Below are positions 14,706 to 22,542 of a DNA stretch of 33,780 bases, in pieces. The stretch is from an uncultured Collinsella sp. GTDB taxonomy: Bacteria > Actinomycetota > Coriobacteriia > Coriobacteriales > Coriobacteriaceae. Position 1 is the stretch's first letter. The number at the start of each line of letters is the position of its first letter. Location: assembly GCA_958437935.1 (NCBI GenBank), contig CAUBPS010000020.1, positions 1 to 33,780 of the forward strand, in the 5' to 3' direction. The notes below the pieces were generated by a model. That model was not told the origin of the DNA. It did no database searches and worked only from the letters and a program-made list of their open reading frames with translations. A program made the translations under genes and the position numbers.

Positions 14706-14824
14706 AAGTGAGTAGGCTTTTTTCAGGAGGCCAAGCACGCCCTAAAACGCCACAACCCTGACCTGCAGTTTTATCGATCATTTGTCGTGATGTGCTCGGC
14801 AAGTTCAAAAAAGTCTACTCACTT
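14706..14824 (+). mobile_element. 119-bp MITE-like element, copy 2
   Basis: Terminal inverted repeats AAGTGAGTAGGCTTTTTT and AAAAAAGTCTACTCACTT bound 119 bases, the same length and orientation as copy 1 at 6754-6872. It follows a LuxR-type gene, as copy 1 does. There is no ORF inside. The two copies are 7952 bases apart as direct repeats and enclose most of the agmatine island. Confidence 0.7.
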
Positions 14825-14847
14825 GCATCCGAGACGCACCAGATAGG

Positions 14848-14890
14848 CAAAATACCGCCGCGAAAGGACCCCTGGTCCCTTCGCGGCGGT
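14848..14890 (-). terminator. Terminator of the ABC transporter operon
   Basis: The arms ACCGCCGCGAAAGGACC and GGTCCCTTCGCGGCGGT match at 16 of 17 positions around a three-base loop. On the minus strand ATTTTG follows. It lies 38 bases after the permease stop. Confidence 0.85.
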
Positions 14891-14927
14891 CATACGCCTC
14901 TGATTTTGCGACGGTTTTACCGGCTTG

Positions 14928-17165
14928 TTACTCGCTGTAGCGGGTGGCGATGGCAGCTCGTACCATGCCGGTGCTCATGAGGTAGGTCACTAGGAAGTAG
15001 CCGCCGTAGGCCGCTAGGAAGATCGCGCAGGTAAGGCCCACCGTGCCGCCGATGCTCATGTTGCCAAACACGCTCACCAGGTCGATAATCACCTTAAGCG
15101 CCACAAACGAGTGAGCTAGGCCCACTGCCAGCGGGAACAGGAAGAACACCGCCTGCTGCGCCATGACCGAATGGCGAATCTGGCGGTCGTCGCAGCCGAT
15201 CTGCGCCAGCACGCGATAGCTGCGGCTGCCGTCGGCCACGTTGGAGAGCTGCTGGATCGACAGAATCGCCGCGCAAGCCACGACCAGCACAAAGCCGATG
15301 TAGATGGCTAGGTAGCTGATCAAGCCGTTCATCTGCGCCGCTTGGGCGTACATCTCGGTGCGCGTGATGAAGACGCCCCATGTGCCCGGCTCCTTGCCGT
15401 CCACGAGCAAATTGTCGAGCATGGTGTATTTGATAGCCTCATCGGCCTTGGCCGTATCCATCCCTCGCTTGTAATTGACGAGCAGGCTGCTGCAGTAGGG
15501 CTGCAGGTTGAGCTCGGACAGCAACTCGTCGGCAACGACGACGGTACCCGGGTTGCTACCGAGCGCCGAGTTGGCGATGGCCCCCGCATCCTCGTCCGAT
15601 TTGTCGGTGGCAGGCGATAGCGTATGACCACCCAAGGCGAGGGTATGACCGTCGGCCATATACCTGGTGTACAGATCGCCCAGCTCGCCGCCCATATCGC
15701 ACGTGAGCAGGTACTGGTCGCGGCCGATTTCCACCGGCTCCTCGCCCATCATCTGGCGCAGCTCGTTGTACTGACTTGCCGGCGTCACAAACATGCCCAT
15801 CGAATCGGCATTGCTGCCCTCGAGCGCCTTGGGAAGCTTTTCGCCCATGGCCTTGCACATCTCGCCCGCAACCACCGACGGGTTCGAGCCGCCGAGCGGA
15901 TAGCTCAAATAGGAATCGATCTGCACATGCTCGCCGGCAACGTCGGCAATGTTGACCTTCTTTCCGGTTTCGCCGTCATTGTCCGCAGACTTACCATTAA
16001 CGCTCTCCGCAGCATTGTCCGGATCGATACGCTCACCATGCCATGCGGAGTACAGGTCGACCGCGCTATCGGCCAGCACCATGTGATCGACTTCGGACGG
16101 ATTGACATACTCCTTGTAGTAATCAAGCGTATCGGGCGTGAAATAAACGTATGTCTGCGACATATCGGCCGGGTTATAGCGTTCCAGGTTTTCGTTCATC
16201 ACATTGGCAATCGACATGCCACAGGTCACCGAGGTAATGGCCAGGAACAGAATCATCGCGATGACGCCCATCGAAAAGCACACCGTGTTGACCTTGGCCG
16301 AAAGCTGACGCACGGTAAACATATTGAGACCGCGCCAATACACGCTGCGCAGGCTCTGCAGCAGCTTAATGAGCATGCCCGAAAGACCCCAGAACAGCGC
16401 AAAAGTACCCACCGTGACCATAGCCGTGGTGATGCCAAACTGGGTCATGGCCTGATCAAGTTTATCGCCTGTCTCGGTGAGCGGAAAGCCGTCGCGGAGC
16501 AGACGGTAATAGGCCACGCCCACAAGCACCGCGCCCACGGCAAAGATGGCAATCGCGATCCAGGGGTTGCGTGTCTTGATGCTCTCGTTGCGACGCTCGG
16601 CACCCATAAGCTCGATGAGTTTGGTACGACGCACGGCGCGAAGGTTCAGCAGTAGCGTGAGCACAAACATTACGAGCATACAGGCAAGGGTCAGGTTGAA
16701 CGCATGCACCGAGAAAAAGAAGTGGAAATTGGCGATTTGTGTCTTAAAGAGCGAGGCCGTAAAGAACGTCATGAGCTGGGAGAGTCCCACACCCAGCACA
16801 ATGCCGGCGACAAAGGCCACGACCGAAACGATCACGGTCTCGAGCGCCATGATCGTGGCGACGCGCCCGCGCCCCATGCCGAGCACCTGGTACAGGCCAA
16901 ACTCCTTCTTGCGGCGTTTCATGATGAAGTTATTGGCGTACACCATCAAAAAGGCCATGACACCGGCCAAAAAGTACGTCAGGTCGCCGAGCATGCTGCC
17001 CATAACCTGCGCCAAGCCCTCTTCATCGATTCCGGCGATGTCGACCTGCATCGAGATGGTGTTAAAAGCATAGAAGACCGTGACGCCCAGGGTGAGCGTC
17101 AAAAGGTAGACGAGGTAGTCGCGGCCGGCGCGGCGGACGTTGCCCCAAGCGAGTTTACAGAGCAT
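14928..17165 (-). CDS. ABC transporter permease, FtsX/BceB type
   Basis: A permease of about 745 residues with roughly ten membrane segments: one near the N-terminus (YLVYLLTLTLGVTVFYAF), a group at about 55-315, and the last near the C-terminus. A large extracellular domain lies between residues about 335 and 590. This is the BceB plan, used for sensing or removing cell-wall-active peptides, and FtsX segments fit. It overlaps the ATPase gene by 11 bases and is translated with it. The ATG at 17165 (MLCKLAWGNVRR) is preferred; a GTG four codons upstream (17177) is possible. No two-component system is adjacent, unlike many Bce modules. The transported or sensed compound is unknown. Confidence 0.85.
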   Translation of the reverse strand: MLCKLAWGNVRRAGRDYLVYLLTLTLGVTVFYAFNTISMQVDIAGIDEEGLAQVMGSMLGDLTYFLAGVMAFLMVYANNFIMKRRKKEFGLYQVLGMGRGRVATIMALETVIVSVVAFVAGIVLGVGLSQLMTFFTASLFKTQIANFHFFFSVHAFNLTLACMLVMFVLTLLLNLRAVRRTKLIELMGAERRNESIKTRNPWIAIAIFAVGAVLVGVAYYRLLRDGFPLTETGDKLDQAMTQFGITTAMVTVGTFALFWGLSGMLIKLLQSLRSVYWRGLNMFTVRQLSAKVNTVCFSMGVIAMILFLAITSVTCGMSIANVMNENLERYNPADMSQTYVYFTPDTLDYYKEYVNPSEVDHMVLADSAVDLYSAWHGERIDPDNAAESVNGKSADNDGETGKKVNIADVAGEHVQIDSYLSYPLGGSNPSVVAGEMCKAMGEKLPKALEGSNADSMGMFVTPASQYNELRQMMGEEPVEIGRDQYLLTCDMGGELGDLYTRYMADGHTLALGGHTLSPATDKSDEDAGAIANSALGSNPGTVVVADELLSELNLQPYCSSLLVNYKRGMDTAKADEAIKYTMLDNLLVDGKEPGTWGVFITRTEMYAQAAQMNGLISYLAIYIGFVLVVACAAILSIQQLSNVADGSRSYRVLAQIGCDDRQIRHSVMAQQAVFFLFPLAVGLAHSFVALKVIIDLVSVFGNMSIGGTVGLTCAIFLAAYGGYFLVTYLMSTGMVRAAIATRYSE

Positions 17166-17940
17166 CGGAGCCCTCACCGCCCATCATGGCAACGACCTCC
17201 ATAATGCGGTCGAAAAACTCTCGGCGGTCGGTGTCGCCGCGGCGCAGCTCGGTGAAGATCTTGCCGTCGCGGATAAACAACACGCGGCTCGTGTAGCTGG
17301 CAGCAAAGCTGTCATGCGTGACCATGAGCACGGTGGCGCGCAGGCGGCGATTGAGGGCCTCCAGGCTCTCGAGTAGCAGGCGGGCGCTCTTGGAATCGAG
17401 GGCGCCGGTGGGCTCGTCGGCCATGATCATAGTGGGGTCGGTGACGAGCGCGCGAGCCGCAGCAACGCGCTGCTGCTGACCGCCGGACATCTGGTAGGGA
17501 TACTTGTCGAGCACCTGACTGATAGACAGGCGCGCGGCCACATCCTGCACGCGGGTCGAGATCTCTGCCGAGTTTGTGCGGGCGATGGTGAGCGGCAGGG
17601 CGATGTTCTCGCGTGCCGTGAGCGTATCGAGCAGGTTGGAGTCCTGGAAGATAAAGCCGAGCTCTTCGCGGCGGAACTGCGAAAGCTTAGCCTGCTTCAT
17701 GCGTGTTACGTCCTGGCCGTTGATGCGGATGGTGCCGCTCGTGGCGCTATCGATGGTCGACACGCAGTTGAGCAACGTCGACTTGCCCGAGCCCGAAGCG
17801 CCCATGATGCCAACGAATTCGCCGCGGTTGACGGTAAAGCTGACATCGTTGAGCGCGCGGGTCACGTTGCCCAGCGCTCCATATACCTTTTCGAGATGCG
17901 CGACCTCCAGTACCGGGGTCGCCATGTGCGTGGTTTGCAT
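17155..17940 (-). CDS. ABC transporter ATP-binding protein, BceA/LolD type
   Basis: A 261-residue ATPase. Visible motifs are Walker A GASGSGKS (about 48-55), the Q-loop LGFIFQDSNLL, the signature MSGGQQQRVAAARAL, Walker B TMIMADEPTGALD and the H-loop VLMVTHD. These fit the MacB/LolD/BceA group that pairs with FtsX-type permeases, and its partner follows directly with overlapping codons. The ATG at 17940 has AAAGGA about 7 bases upstream; a second ATG five codons later is less well placed. Inverted repeats lie upstream in the divergent promoter. It acts at the inner face of the membrane. Confidence 0.93.
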   Translation of the reverse strand: MQTTHMATPVLEVAHLEKVYGALGNVTRALNDVSFTVNRGEFVGIMGASGSGKSTLLNCVSTIDSATSGTIRINGQDVTRMKQAKLSQFRREELGFIFQDSNLLDTLTARENIALPLTIARTNSAEISTRVQDVAARLSISQVLDKYPYQMSGGQQQRVAAARALVTDPTMIMADEPTGALDSKSARLLLESLEALNRRLRATVLMVTHDSFAASYTSRVLFIRDGKIFTELRRGDTDRREFFDRIMEVVAMMGGEGSDAL

Positions 17941-17950
17941 ACCGAGTCCT

Positions 17951-17988
17951 TTCTTGCGATTAGTCTACGGCATCTATAGTCGCAAGAA
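17951..17988. promoter_or_regulatory. 9-bp inverted repeat upstream of the ABC operon
   Basis: TTCTTGCGA (17951-17959) and TCGCAAGAA (17980-17988) are perfect complements separated by 20 bases. It starts 11 bases upstream of the ATPase start, so it could be an operator or a leader stem. No TetR or MarR gene lies next to it. Confidence 0.45.
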
Positions 17989-18023
17989 GACGAGTCGGCT
18001 ACCATCGATATGGCTTACGCTTG

Positions 18024-18041
18024 CCTTACCGTTGTGTAAGG
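18024..18041. promoter_or_regulatory. CCTTAC-N6-GTAAGG inverted repeat
   Basis: A perfect 6-bp dyad with a 6-base spacer, 48 bases before the NUDIX-Vsr start codon. The size fits a dimeric repressor site; the binding protein is unknown. Confidence 0.35.
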
Positions 18042-18088
18042 TACGGGTAGCTAGCCTGCCACGTGATGATATTGAGAGAGGACTTCTG

Positions 18089-19066
18089 TTGAAGACTGTT
18101 CATGTTGCCGCTGGGATCATTCGCAAAGAAGGATCCGATGAGCTGCTTGCCGTGCAGCGCGGCTACGGCGACATGCAGGGACTTTGGGAATTCCCGGGCG
18201 GCAAGCTCATACGCGGCGAGACACCCGAAGACGCCGTGCGCCGCGAGCTCATGGAAGAGCTGCAGGTAAAAGTTACCAACCTGCGCGATTTTTATACCGT
18301 TGAGTATGACTACCCCAATTTTCATCTCTCCATGGAGTGCTACTACTGCTCGCTCGCCGATGAATCCGATGAGCCTCAGAAGCATGACCGACAGCTCGAT
18401 ATCCGCTGGATTCCGCGCACCTCACTTGCCACCGTTGAGTGGATGCCCGCCGACAAGGGGCTTATCGATGCTCTGATTGAATTAAAGGAAGATCGGCTTG
18501 AGGCTAACGGCGCTGAGGCCACCGCGGCAGACGAATCTGCTACCAAGCCCAAACGTAAACCTAAGCGCCGCAGCAAAAAGCGTCCCAAGCCCGGCCTGCT
18601 GGACGGCATCGACACCTCGGACCTCTCCGCTGACGAGCGCGAACTCGTCCGCCGTCGCGCCGCCATCAAAAAGTCCATGAAGGGCAATAAGCACGCCAAC
18701 ACCAAGCCCGAGTTGCTCGTACGACAGCGCCTGCGCGCAGCGGGCCTTACGGGTTATCGCTTGGAATGGAAGGTTCCCGGCAAGCCCGACATCGCCTTCC
18801 CCGGCCGCAAGATCGCCATCTTTGTCAACGGCTGCTTTTGGCACCGCTGCCCTAAGTGCAATCCGAGCCAGCCCAAGCGCAACGTTGAGTTTTGGGAGGC
18901 AAAGTTCCGTCGCAACGTCGAGCGCGACCGAGCCGCCGTGGCGGCACTCACTCAAATGGGCTGGACACCCATAACCATCTGGGAATGCGAACTCAAAAAA
19001 GACCGCATCGACGCCACGATGGAGAAGGTCATCGAGCAGGTGCGCGCCGCAGAGCCGCAGCGCTAA
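18089..19066 (+). CDS. NUDIX hydrolase fused to a Vsr-type mismatch endonuclease
   Basis: A 325-residue two-domain protein. Residues 3-130 are a MutT-like NUDIX domain with the box GGKLIRGETPEDAVRRELMEELQV (37-60). Such enzymes clear oxidised or unwanted nucleoside triphosphates. Residues about 150-170 are a lysine/arginine-rich linker. Residues 180-318 match the very short patch repair endonuclease Vsr: NTKPELLVRQRLR (204-216), PGKPDIAF with the catalytic-type Asp234, GCFWHRCPKC (248-257), NVEFWEAKF, NVERD and WEC (298-300). The position before GCFW is often His in Vsr and is Asn247 here. The frame extends far upstream, but TTG at 18089 has GAGAGGA about 6 bases before it and the NUDIX fold starts there. 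No cytosine methyltransferase is nearby. A nucleotide-pool and mismatch repair role is inferred. Confidence 0.88.
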   Translation: MKTVHVAAGIIRKEGSDELLAVQRGYGDMQGLWEFPGGKLIRGETPEDAVRRELMEELQVKVTNLRDFYTVEYDYPNFHLSMECYYCSLADESDEPQKHDRQLDIRWIPRTSLATVEWMPADKGLIDALIELKEDRLEANGAEATAADESATKPKRKPKRRSKKRPKPGLLDGIDTSDLSADERELVRRRAAIKKSMKGNKHANTKPELLVRQRLRAAGLTGYRLEWKVPGKPDIAFPGRKIAIFVNGCFWHRCPKCNPSQPKRNVEFWEAKFRRNVERDRAAVAALTQMGWTPITIWECELKKDRIDATMEKVIEQVRAAEPQR

Positions 19067-19151
19067 CGGCGAGCATTCACACGCTCCGCACGTCCGCGCC
19101 ATATCCACGTCACAAACCTTAGAAAGTCCTTAAGCCCAAAACCTTTCAAGA

Positions 19152-19192
19152 GTGTTATTCGATACCTCTGACCTGCAGTTTCATCGTAACAC
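19152..19192. repeat. GTGTTA...TAACAC dyad around CTCTGACCTGCAGTTT
   Basis: GTGTTA (19152-19157) and TAACAC (19187-19192) flank CTCTGACCTGCAGTTTCAT (19166-19184). That core is also the best-conserved inner part of both 119-bp elements. It appears to be a third, remodelled copy after the NUDIX-Vsr gene. The rest of 19067-19319 shows nothing further that I can name. Confidence 0.5.
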
Positions 19193-19319
19193 CAAACCAG
19201 GTTAAGCCTTTCTTTAGCGCTTCTTTGCAGCACTCGCGGCATAATACTGCCAGCGCACGGGACCTAGCAGCACACCCCGTGCGTAACCTTTTGGTGGACA
19301 TCGAGGAGGCCGCATAAGC

Positions 19320-19529
19320 ATGCATTCTTCCAATGACGCAGCACAGCAGCCATCCCTAAAACATGCAGACCTTTTCTCCTTCCCCCCGACACAGAGAAAC
19401 GGTCTCCTCGACTCCCCCACCACAAAAACCAAGCGCTCAGCCGATCAGAGCCACAACTTGCGAGCATCGTTCGAAAAGCTCCAAGCATCCCTAAACAAGG
19501 CGTTCCCCGAACAGGCAAGGGCAATCTAA
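19320..19529 (+). CDS. Possible small hypothetical protein, 69 aa
   Basis: Not recognised. Support is a GAGGAGG ribosome site 10 bases before the ATG and an open frame ending 25 bases before the AraC gene. The product is polar and rich in Ser, Gln and Lys, without membrane segments or cysteines, and ends in a possible helix (ASFEKLQASLNKAFPEQARAI). It could be a real small protein or a chance ORF in the AraC leader. Confidence 0.4.
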   Translation: MHSSNDAAQQPSLKHADLFSFPPTQRNGLLDSPTTKTKRSADQSHNLRASFEKLQASLNKAFPEQARAI

Positions 19530-19554
19530 GCCCATCGCGCTTTATACTGATGCC

Positions 19555-20493
19555 ATGCGAAACATGGATCACATAGAATTGCACCGCGGAGGACGCGAGG
19601 AAGCGTTTCCCGAGACCGCCGAAGACTGGCCCTATATTGCCGAACGCGCAGAATTCGCTCGCTATCCGGACAATTCCGTCCCCTGGCACTGGCATTCCGA
19701 AGTTGAGCTTTTCTACATGGAGCAGGGAGCGATTGACTATCGAACGCGCGCGGCTCATGAGCACGTACGCTTTGAGGAAGGGTCCGCCGGCTTTATCAAC
19801 GGCGGCGTTTTGCACAGCACGCTGCAATCGCCCAATTCGGCGCCAGCCATTCAAATGCTGCATATCTTTCAGCCGTCGATGCTCGGCGATCCCGCGGGAC
19901 GTCTCCAAAAGCGCTACATCAATCCATTACTTCAATGTCGAGGCGTCGATGTGCTCAAATGGTCGCCCACCAACCCCGACGATATGCCCTTTATCGATTT
20001 GCTAAAGAGTTCCTTTAACCACGACCTTCAACGGCCGCAGAACGAGATGGCGCTTCGGAATAGCTTGTCAGAGCTCTGGATTCAGATTAACGCCAAGACC
20101 GAACCGCTCTTTTCTTCCGACGGCGCCTCTTGGATGACCAGCCGCGACGTACAGTTCAAGGCAATCCTGGACTTTATCCGCGCAAACTATGCAGCCGCTA
20201 TAGATGTGCCCCAGATGGCATCTGCAGCCGGCGTAAGCGAAAGAGAGTGTTACCGCATTATCGAAACTTGTGCAGGAACGACCCCGGCGGCATATCTACG
20301 CGCATACCGCATAAACCGTGCTTGCGAACTTTTGGCACACACCACGCGAACGGTACAGACAGTCGCGCGCCAATGCGGATTTATAACAGCAAGCCATCTT
20401 GGCCAGGTATTTAAAGAACAAATGGGGTGCACTCCTTCGAGCTATCGAGCAGCGAGGCAGAATCTCGATAGCACCAGGCAGAAATCCCGCTAG
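19555..20493 (+). CDS. AraC-family transcriptional regulator
   Basis: A 312-residue protein. Residues about 40-100 are a cupin-like sensor (PWHWHSEVELFYMEQGAIDYRTR, then GSAGFINGGVLHS), typical of sugar-sensing AraC members. Residues about 200-300 contain the two helix-turn-helix units (AIDVPQMASAAGVSERECYRI, and TVQTVARQCGFITASHLGQVFKEQMGCTPSSYR). The ATG at 19555 has no Shine-Dalgarno site. TATACT at 19543-19548 would place a transcript start close to the ATG, so a leaderless message is possible. A second ATG three codons later is also possible. It is followed by a HAD phosphatase gene in the same direction; targets are unknown. Confidence 0.88.
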   Translation: MRNMDHIELHRGGREEAFPETAEDWPYIAERAEFARYPDNSVPWHWHSEVELFYMEQGAIDYRTRAAHEHVRFEEGSAGFINGGVLHSTLQSPNSAPAIQMLHIFQPSMLGDPAGRLQKRYINPLLQCRGVDVLKWSPTNPDDMPFIDLLKSSFNHDLQRPQNEMALRNSLSELWIQINAKTEPLFSSDGASWMTSRDVQFKAILDFIRANYAAAIDVPQMASAAGVSERECYRIIETCAGTTPAAYLRAYRINRACELLAHTTRTVQTVARQCGFITASHLGQVFKEQMGCTPSSYRAARQNLDSTRQKSR

Positions 20494-20549
20494 CCCTTCT
20501 TCTGTCACTGCATCAAACTTGCAGGCAAACAACAGAGAGGAGCAATCAT

Positions 20550-21173
20550 ATGAAACACTTTGACCATGTCGTGTTTGACGTTGATGGAACATTGGCAGAT
20601 ACAGAAGAAAGCGTTCTGTCATCGCTTGCCCAGATAGTCCAAGAAGAGACCGGCAAAACGCTCCCCCGAAACGAGCTTGAGTTTGCCCTCGGCATACCCG
20701 GCAAGGACGCTCTTGAGAAACTTGGAATCTACTCGCAAGCAACGTTGGATCGCTGGTGCCACGTTGCCGCCAGCTTTAAAAGCACCATCAGCGTGTTTCC
20801 AGGTTTGCTTGAAGTCATCGCAAAACTCGCCGATAGCGGTTGCAATCTTGGCATTGTCTCCTCACGTGCGCGCGACGAATACGCAGAAGAAATAGCGCCC
20901 CTTGGCTTCGATACGTATTTTGAGCACATCATCCTTGTCGAAGACACGACCGAGCACAAGCCTTCGCCCGCACCCATGCTCGAATATCTCCGACGTACGG
21001 GCGCAAACCCCGACAGCGTCATCTACGTTGGCGACACCGTCTACGACGAACAATGTGCAACTTCAGCAGGGGTCAGTTTTGCCCGAGCAGCATGGGGATC
21101 ACACCAAGACATCCCAAACGCCACCTACAACCTCAAAACCCCCAATGACCTATTAACCCTAACAACCAAGTAA
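20550..21173 (+). CDS. HAD-superfamily phosphatase (phosphoglycolate phosphatase-like)
   Basis: A 207-residue hydrolase of the haloacid dehalogenase superfamily. Motif I is DVDGTLADTEES (10-21) with the nucleophile Asp. A helical cap follows (about 20-80). Motif II is GIVSSRARDEY, the motif III lysine is in TEHKPSPAPM, and motif IV is VIYVGDTVYDEQCA. It is cytoplasmic and Mg-dependent, removing phosphate from a small molecule such as phosphoglycolate or a sugar phosphate; the exact substrate cannot be read from sequence. The ATG has GAGAGGAG at about 8 bases. It may be co-transcribed with the AraC gene 56 bases upstream. Confidence 0.88.
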   Translation: MKHFDHVVFDVDGTLADTEESVLSSLAQIVQEETGKTLPRNELEFALGIPGKDALEKLGIYSQATLDRWCHVAASFKSTISVFPGLLEVIAKLADSGCNLGIVSSRARDEYAEEIAPLGFDTYFEHIILVEDTTEHKPSPAPMLEYLRRTGANPDSVIYVGDTVYDEQCATSAGVSFARAAWGSHQDIPNATYNLKTPNDLLTLTTK

Positions 21174-21199
21174 CCCCCGCACCCCACCCTTTCAGCCCC

Positions 21200-21374
21200 A
21201 ACGCCACAAGGGCGATTGAGCAGGGCCGCCTGGACGGACCCCGGACTTAGTTTTCAAAATCATTCCGCAGCGCGAAGACTTCTTATTATTTTCCGCCCTA
21301 ACGCCACAAGGGCGACGACCTCGAGAAGGTCAACTTGGGAGGGACGAGAGCTTAGTTCCCCAATCTTTCCGCAG
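21200..21374. repeat. Tandem duplication of about 100 bp
   Basis: AACGCCACAAGGGCGA occurs at 21200-21215 and again at 21300-21315, exactly 100 bases apart. In each copy CTTAGTT, then an AATC, then TTCCGCAG follow (21246-21270 and 21351-21374). The second copy forms the left arm of the large hairpin at 21337-21461. No gene lies in 21174-21494. Confidence 0.7.
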
Positions 21375-21461
21375 GGGGCAAAAAGCCTCGCCGCACGAAG
21401 TGCGCAGCGAGGCTTTTTGCATGCCCGAGGACGATTGGGGAACTAAGTCCTCGTCCCTCCC
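21337..21461. repeat. 125-bp palindromic element with a nested terminator
   Basis: Arms 21337-21365 and 21433-21461 (GGGAGGGACGAG..CTTAGTTCCCCAATC and its complement) match at 27 of 29 positions. They enclose the bidirectional terminator at 21378-21420. It sits between the convergent HAD and aldolase genes. Confidence 0.75.
21378..21420. terminator. Strong bidirectional terminator
   Basis: GCAAAAAGCCTCGC and GCGAGGCTTTTTGC form a perfect 14-bp stem, extended by CGCAC/GTGCG in the loop. A- and T-runs lie on both flanks of the stem, so it works for either strand. It separates the HAD gene from the aldolase gene. Confidence 0.9.
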
Positions 21462-21494
21462 CGGGATATGTAGCGAGTCGGAGTACCCTTGCTG

Positions 21495-22352
21495 TTACTC
21501 TGCTTTGCCCACAGAGTTGAGGTTGGTCATGCGGATCTTAACCAGCTCGGTGATCTCACGCATGCCCTCCTTGGCCGGCTTCTTGGGATCGAAGCAGCCG
21601 GGGTTCTCGGCCATGTAGGCCATGAAGCCCTTGGTGTAAGCCTGACGCAGCTCGGTGGCGTAGTTGACCTTACAGATGCCGTTCTGCACAGCCTCGGCAA
21701 CCTGCTCATCGGGCACACCGGAGGTGCCGTGCAGGACCAGCGGCACGTCGACGGCGTCGCGGATGGCCTTGACCACGGACTGCTCGATGTGCGGATCGCT
21801 CGTGTACACGCCGTGGCTGGTGCCAACGCCAATGGCAAGGGAGGTGCAGCCAGTGCGCTCGACGAACTCCTTGGCCTCGGCGGGGTCGGTGTAGGGGCTC
21901 TCGCCCTCAACCGCGGGACCGTCGTCCTCCTTGCCGCCAACCTTGCCGAGCTCGGCCTCGACGGGCACGCCCATGGCGCGGCCAGCGTCGGCGACGGACT
22001 TGGTCAGGGCGATGTTGTCCTCGAAGGACTCGTGCGAGCCGTCGATCATGACGGAGGTGTAGCCAGTGCGGAAGGCCTGCATGCAGCGGTCATAGCCATC
22101 GCCGTGATCGAGGTGCAGAGCGACGGGCACGGAAGCGCGCTCGGCGGCAGCCTTGACCATGCCGTAGAAGTAATCCAGGCCAGCGGTCTTGATGGTGCCC
22201 GGGGTGGTCTGCATGATGACGGGGGACTTGGTCTCCTCGGCAGCGGCCAGAACAGCCATAACAAACTCGAGGTTCTCGACGTTGAACGCGCCGACGGCGT
22301 AGTGGCCGGCCTGAGCGTCCTTGAGCATCTTTTCGGTGGTAACAAGTGCCAT
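21495..22352 (-). CDS. gatY: Class II ketose-bisphosphate aldolase (tagatose/fructose type)
   Basis: A 285-residue zinc aldolase that splits a ketose-1,6-bisphosphate into dihydroxyacetone phosphate and glyceraldehyde-3-phosphate. Motifs are YAVGAFNVENLEF (15-27), HLDHGDGYD with zinc-binding histidines (about 80-88), SVMIDGSH, VEAELGKVGGKEDD, GVGTSHGVY and LVLHGTSGVPDEQV. The length and overall form fit GatY/KbaY/FbaA-like enzymes. A role as tagatose-1,6-bisphosphate aldolase is favoured because lacA, lacB and lacC are 7-10 kb away without lacD, and because a LacR-like DeoR gene is divergent. Ordinary glycolytic fructose-bisphosphate aldolase is the alternative. The start is at ATG 22352 with AGGAG 9 bases upstream; the upstream extension of the frame lacks a site. 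Confidence 0.85.
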   Translation of the reverse strand: MALVTTEKMLKDAQAGHYAVGAFNVENLEFVMAVLAAAEETKSPVIMQTTPGTIKTAGLDYFYGMVKAAAERASVPVALHLDHGDGYDRCMQAFRTGYTSVMIDGSHESFEDNIALTKSVADAGRAMGVPVEAELGKVGGKEDDGPAVEGESPYTDPAEAKEFVERTGCTSLAIGVGTSHGVYTSDPHIEQSVVKAIRDAVDVPLVLHGTSGVPDEQVAEAVQNGICKVNYATELRQAYTKGFMAYMAENPGCFDPKKPAKEGMREITELVKIRMTNLNSVGKAE

Positions 22353-22542
22353 GAGCGTTTGCTCCTCTCCCTCGCCCGCATCTGGACATCGGGCGTACGT
22401 GTTCGCAAGGCGTTTTACCTTGCGTTTTGCTGCGCCCATTGTATGAAATTCGGCGGCTTTGCACGTGCGAGATATTAAGCCCATGCAGGCCAATACAGTC
22501 GTTTTTGAAAAGTAAACGGAAGGAATTAGAGCCGAGTGGACG

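Noticed and set aside
19264..19908. 214-codon minus-strand ORF overlapping the AraC gene
   Set aside because: It overlaps the recognisable cupin domain of the AraC protein and lacks a ribosome site or any family.
21200..21374. CRISPR-like spacing of repeats
   Set aside because: Only two units of about 100 bp with related spacers; no short regular repeats and no cas genes.
21489..22478. 329-codon plus-strand ORF across the aldolase gene
   Set aside because: Antisense of the aldolase with a His/Gly/Leu-rich product and no motifs.
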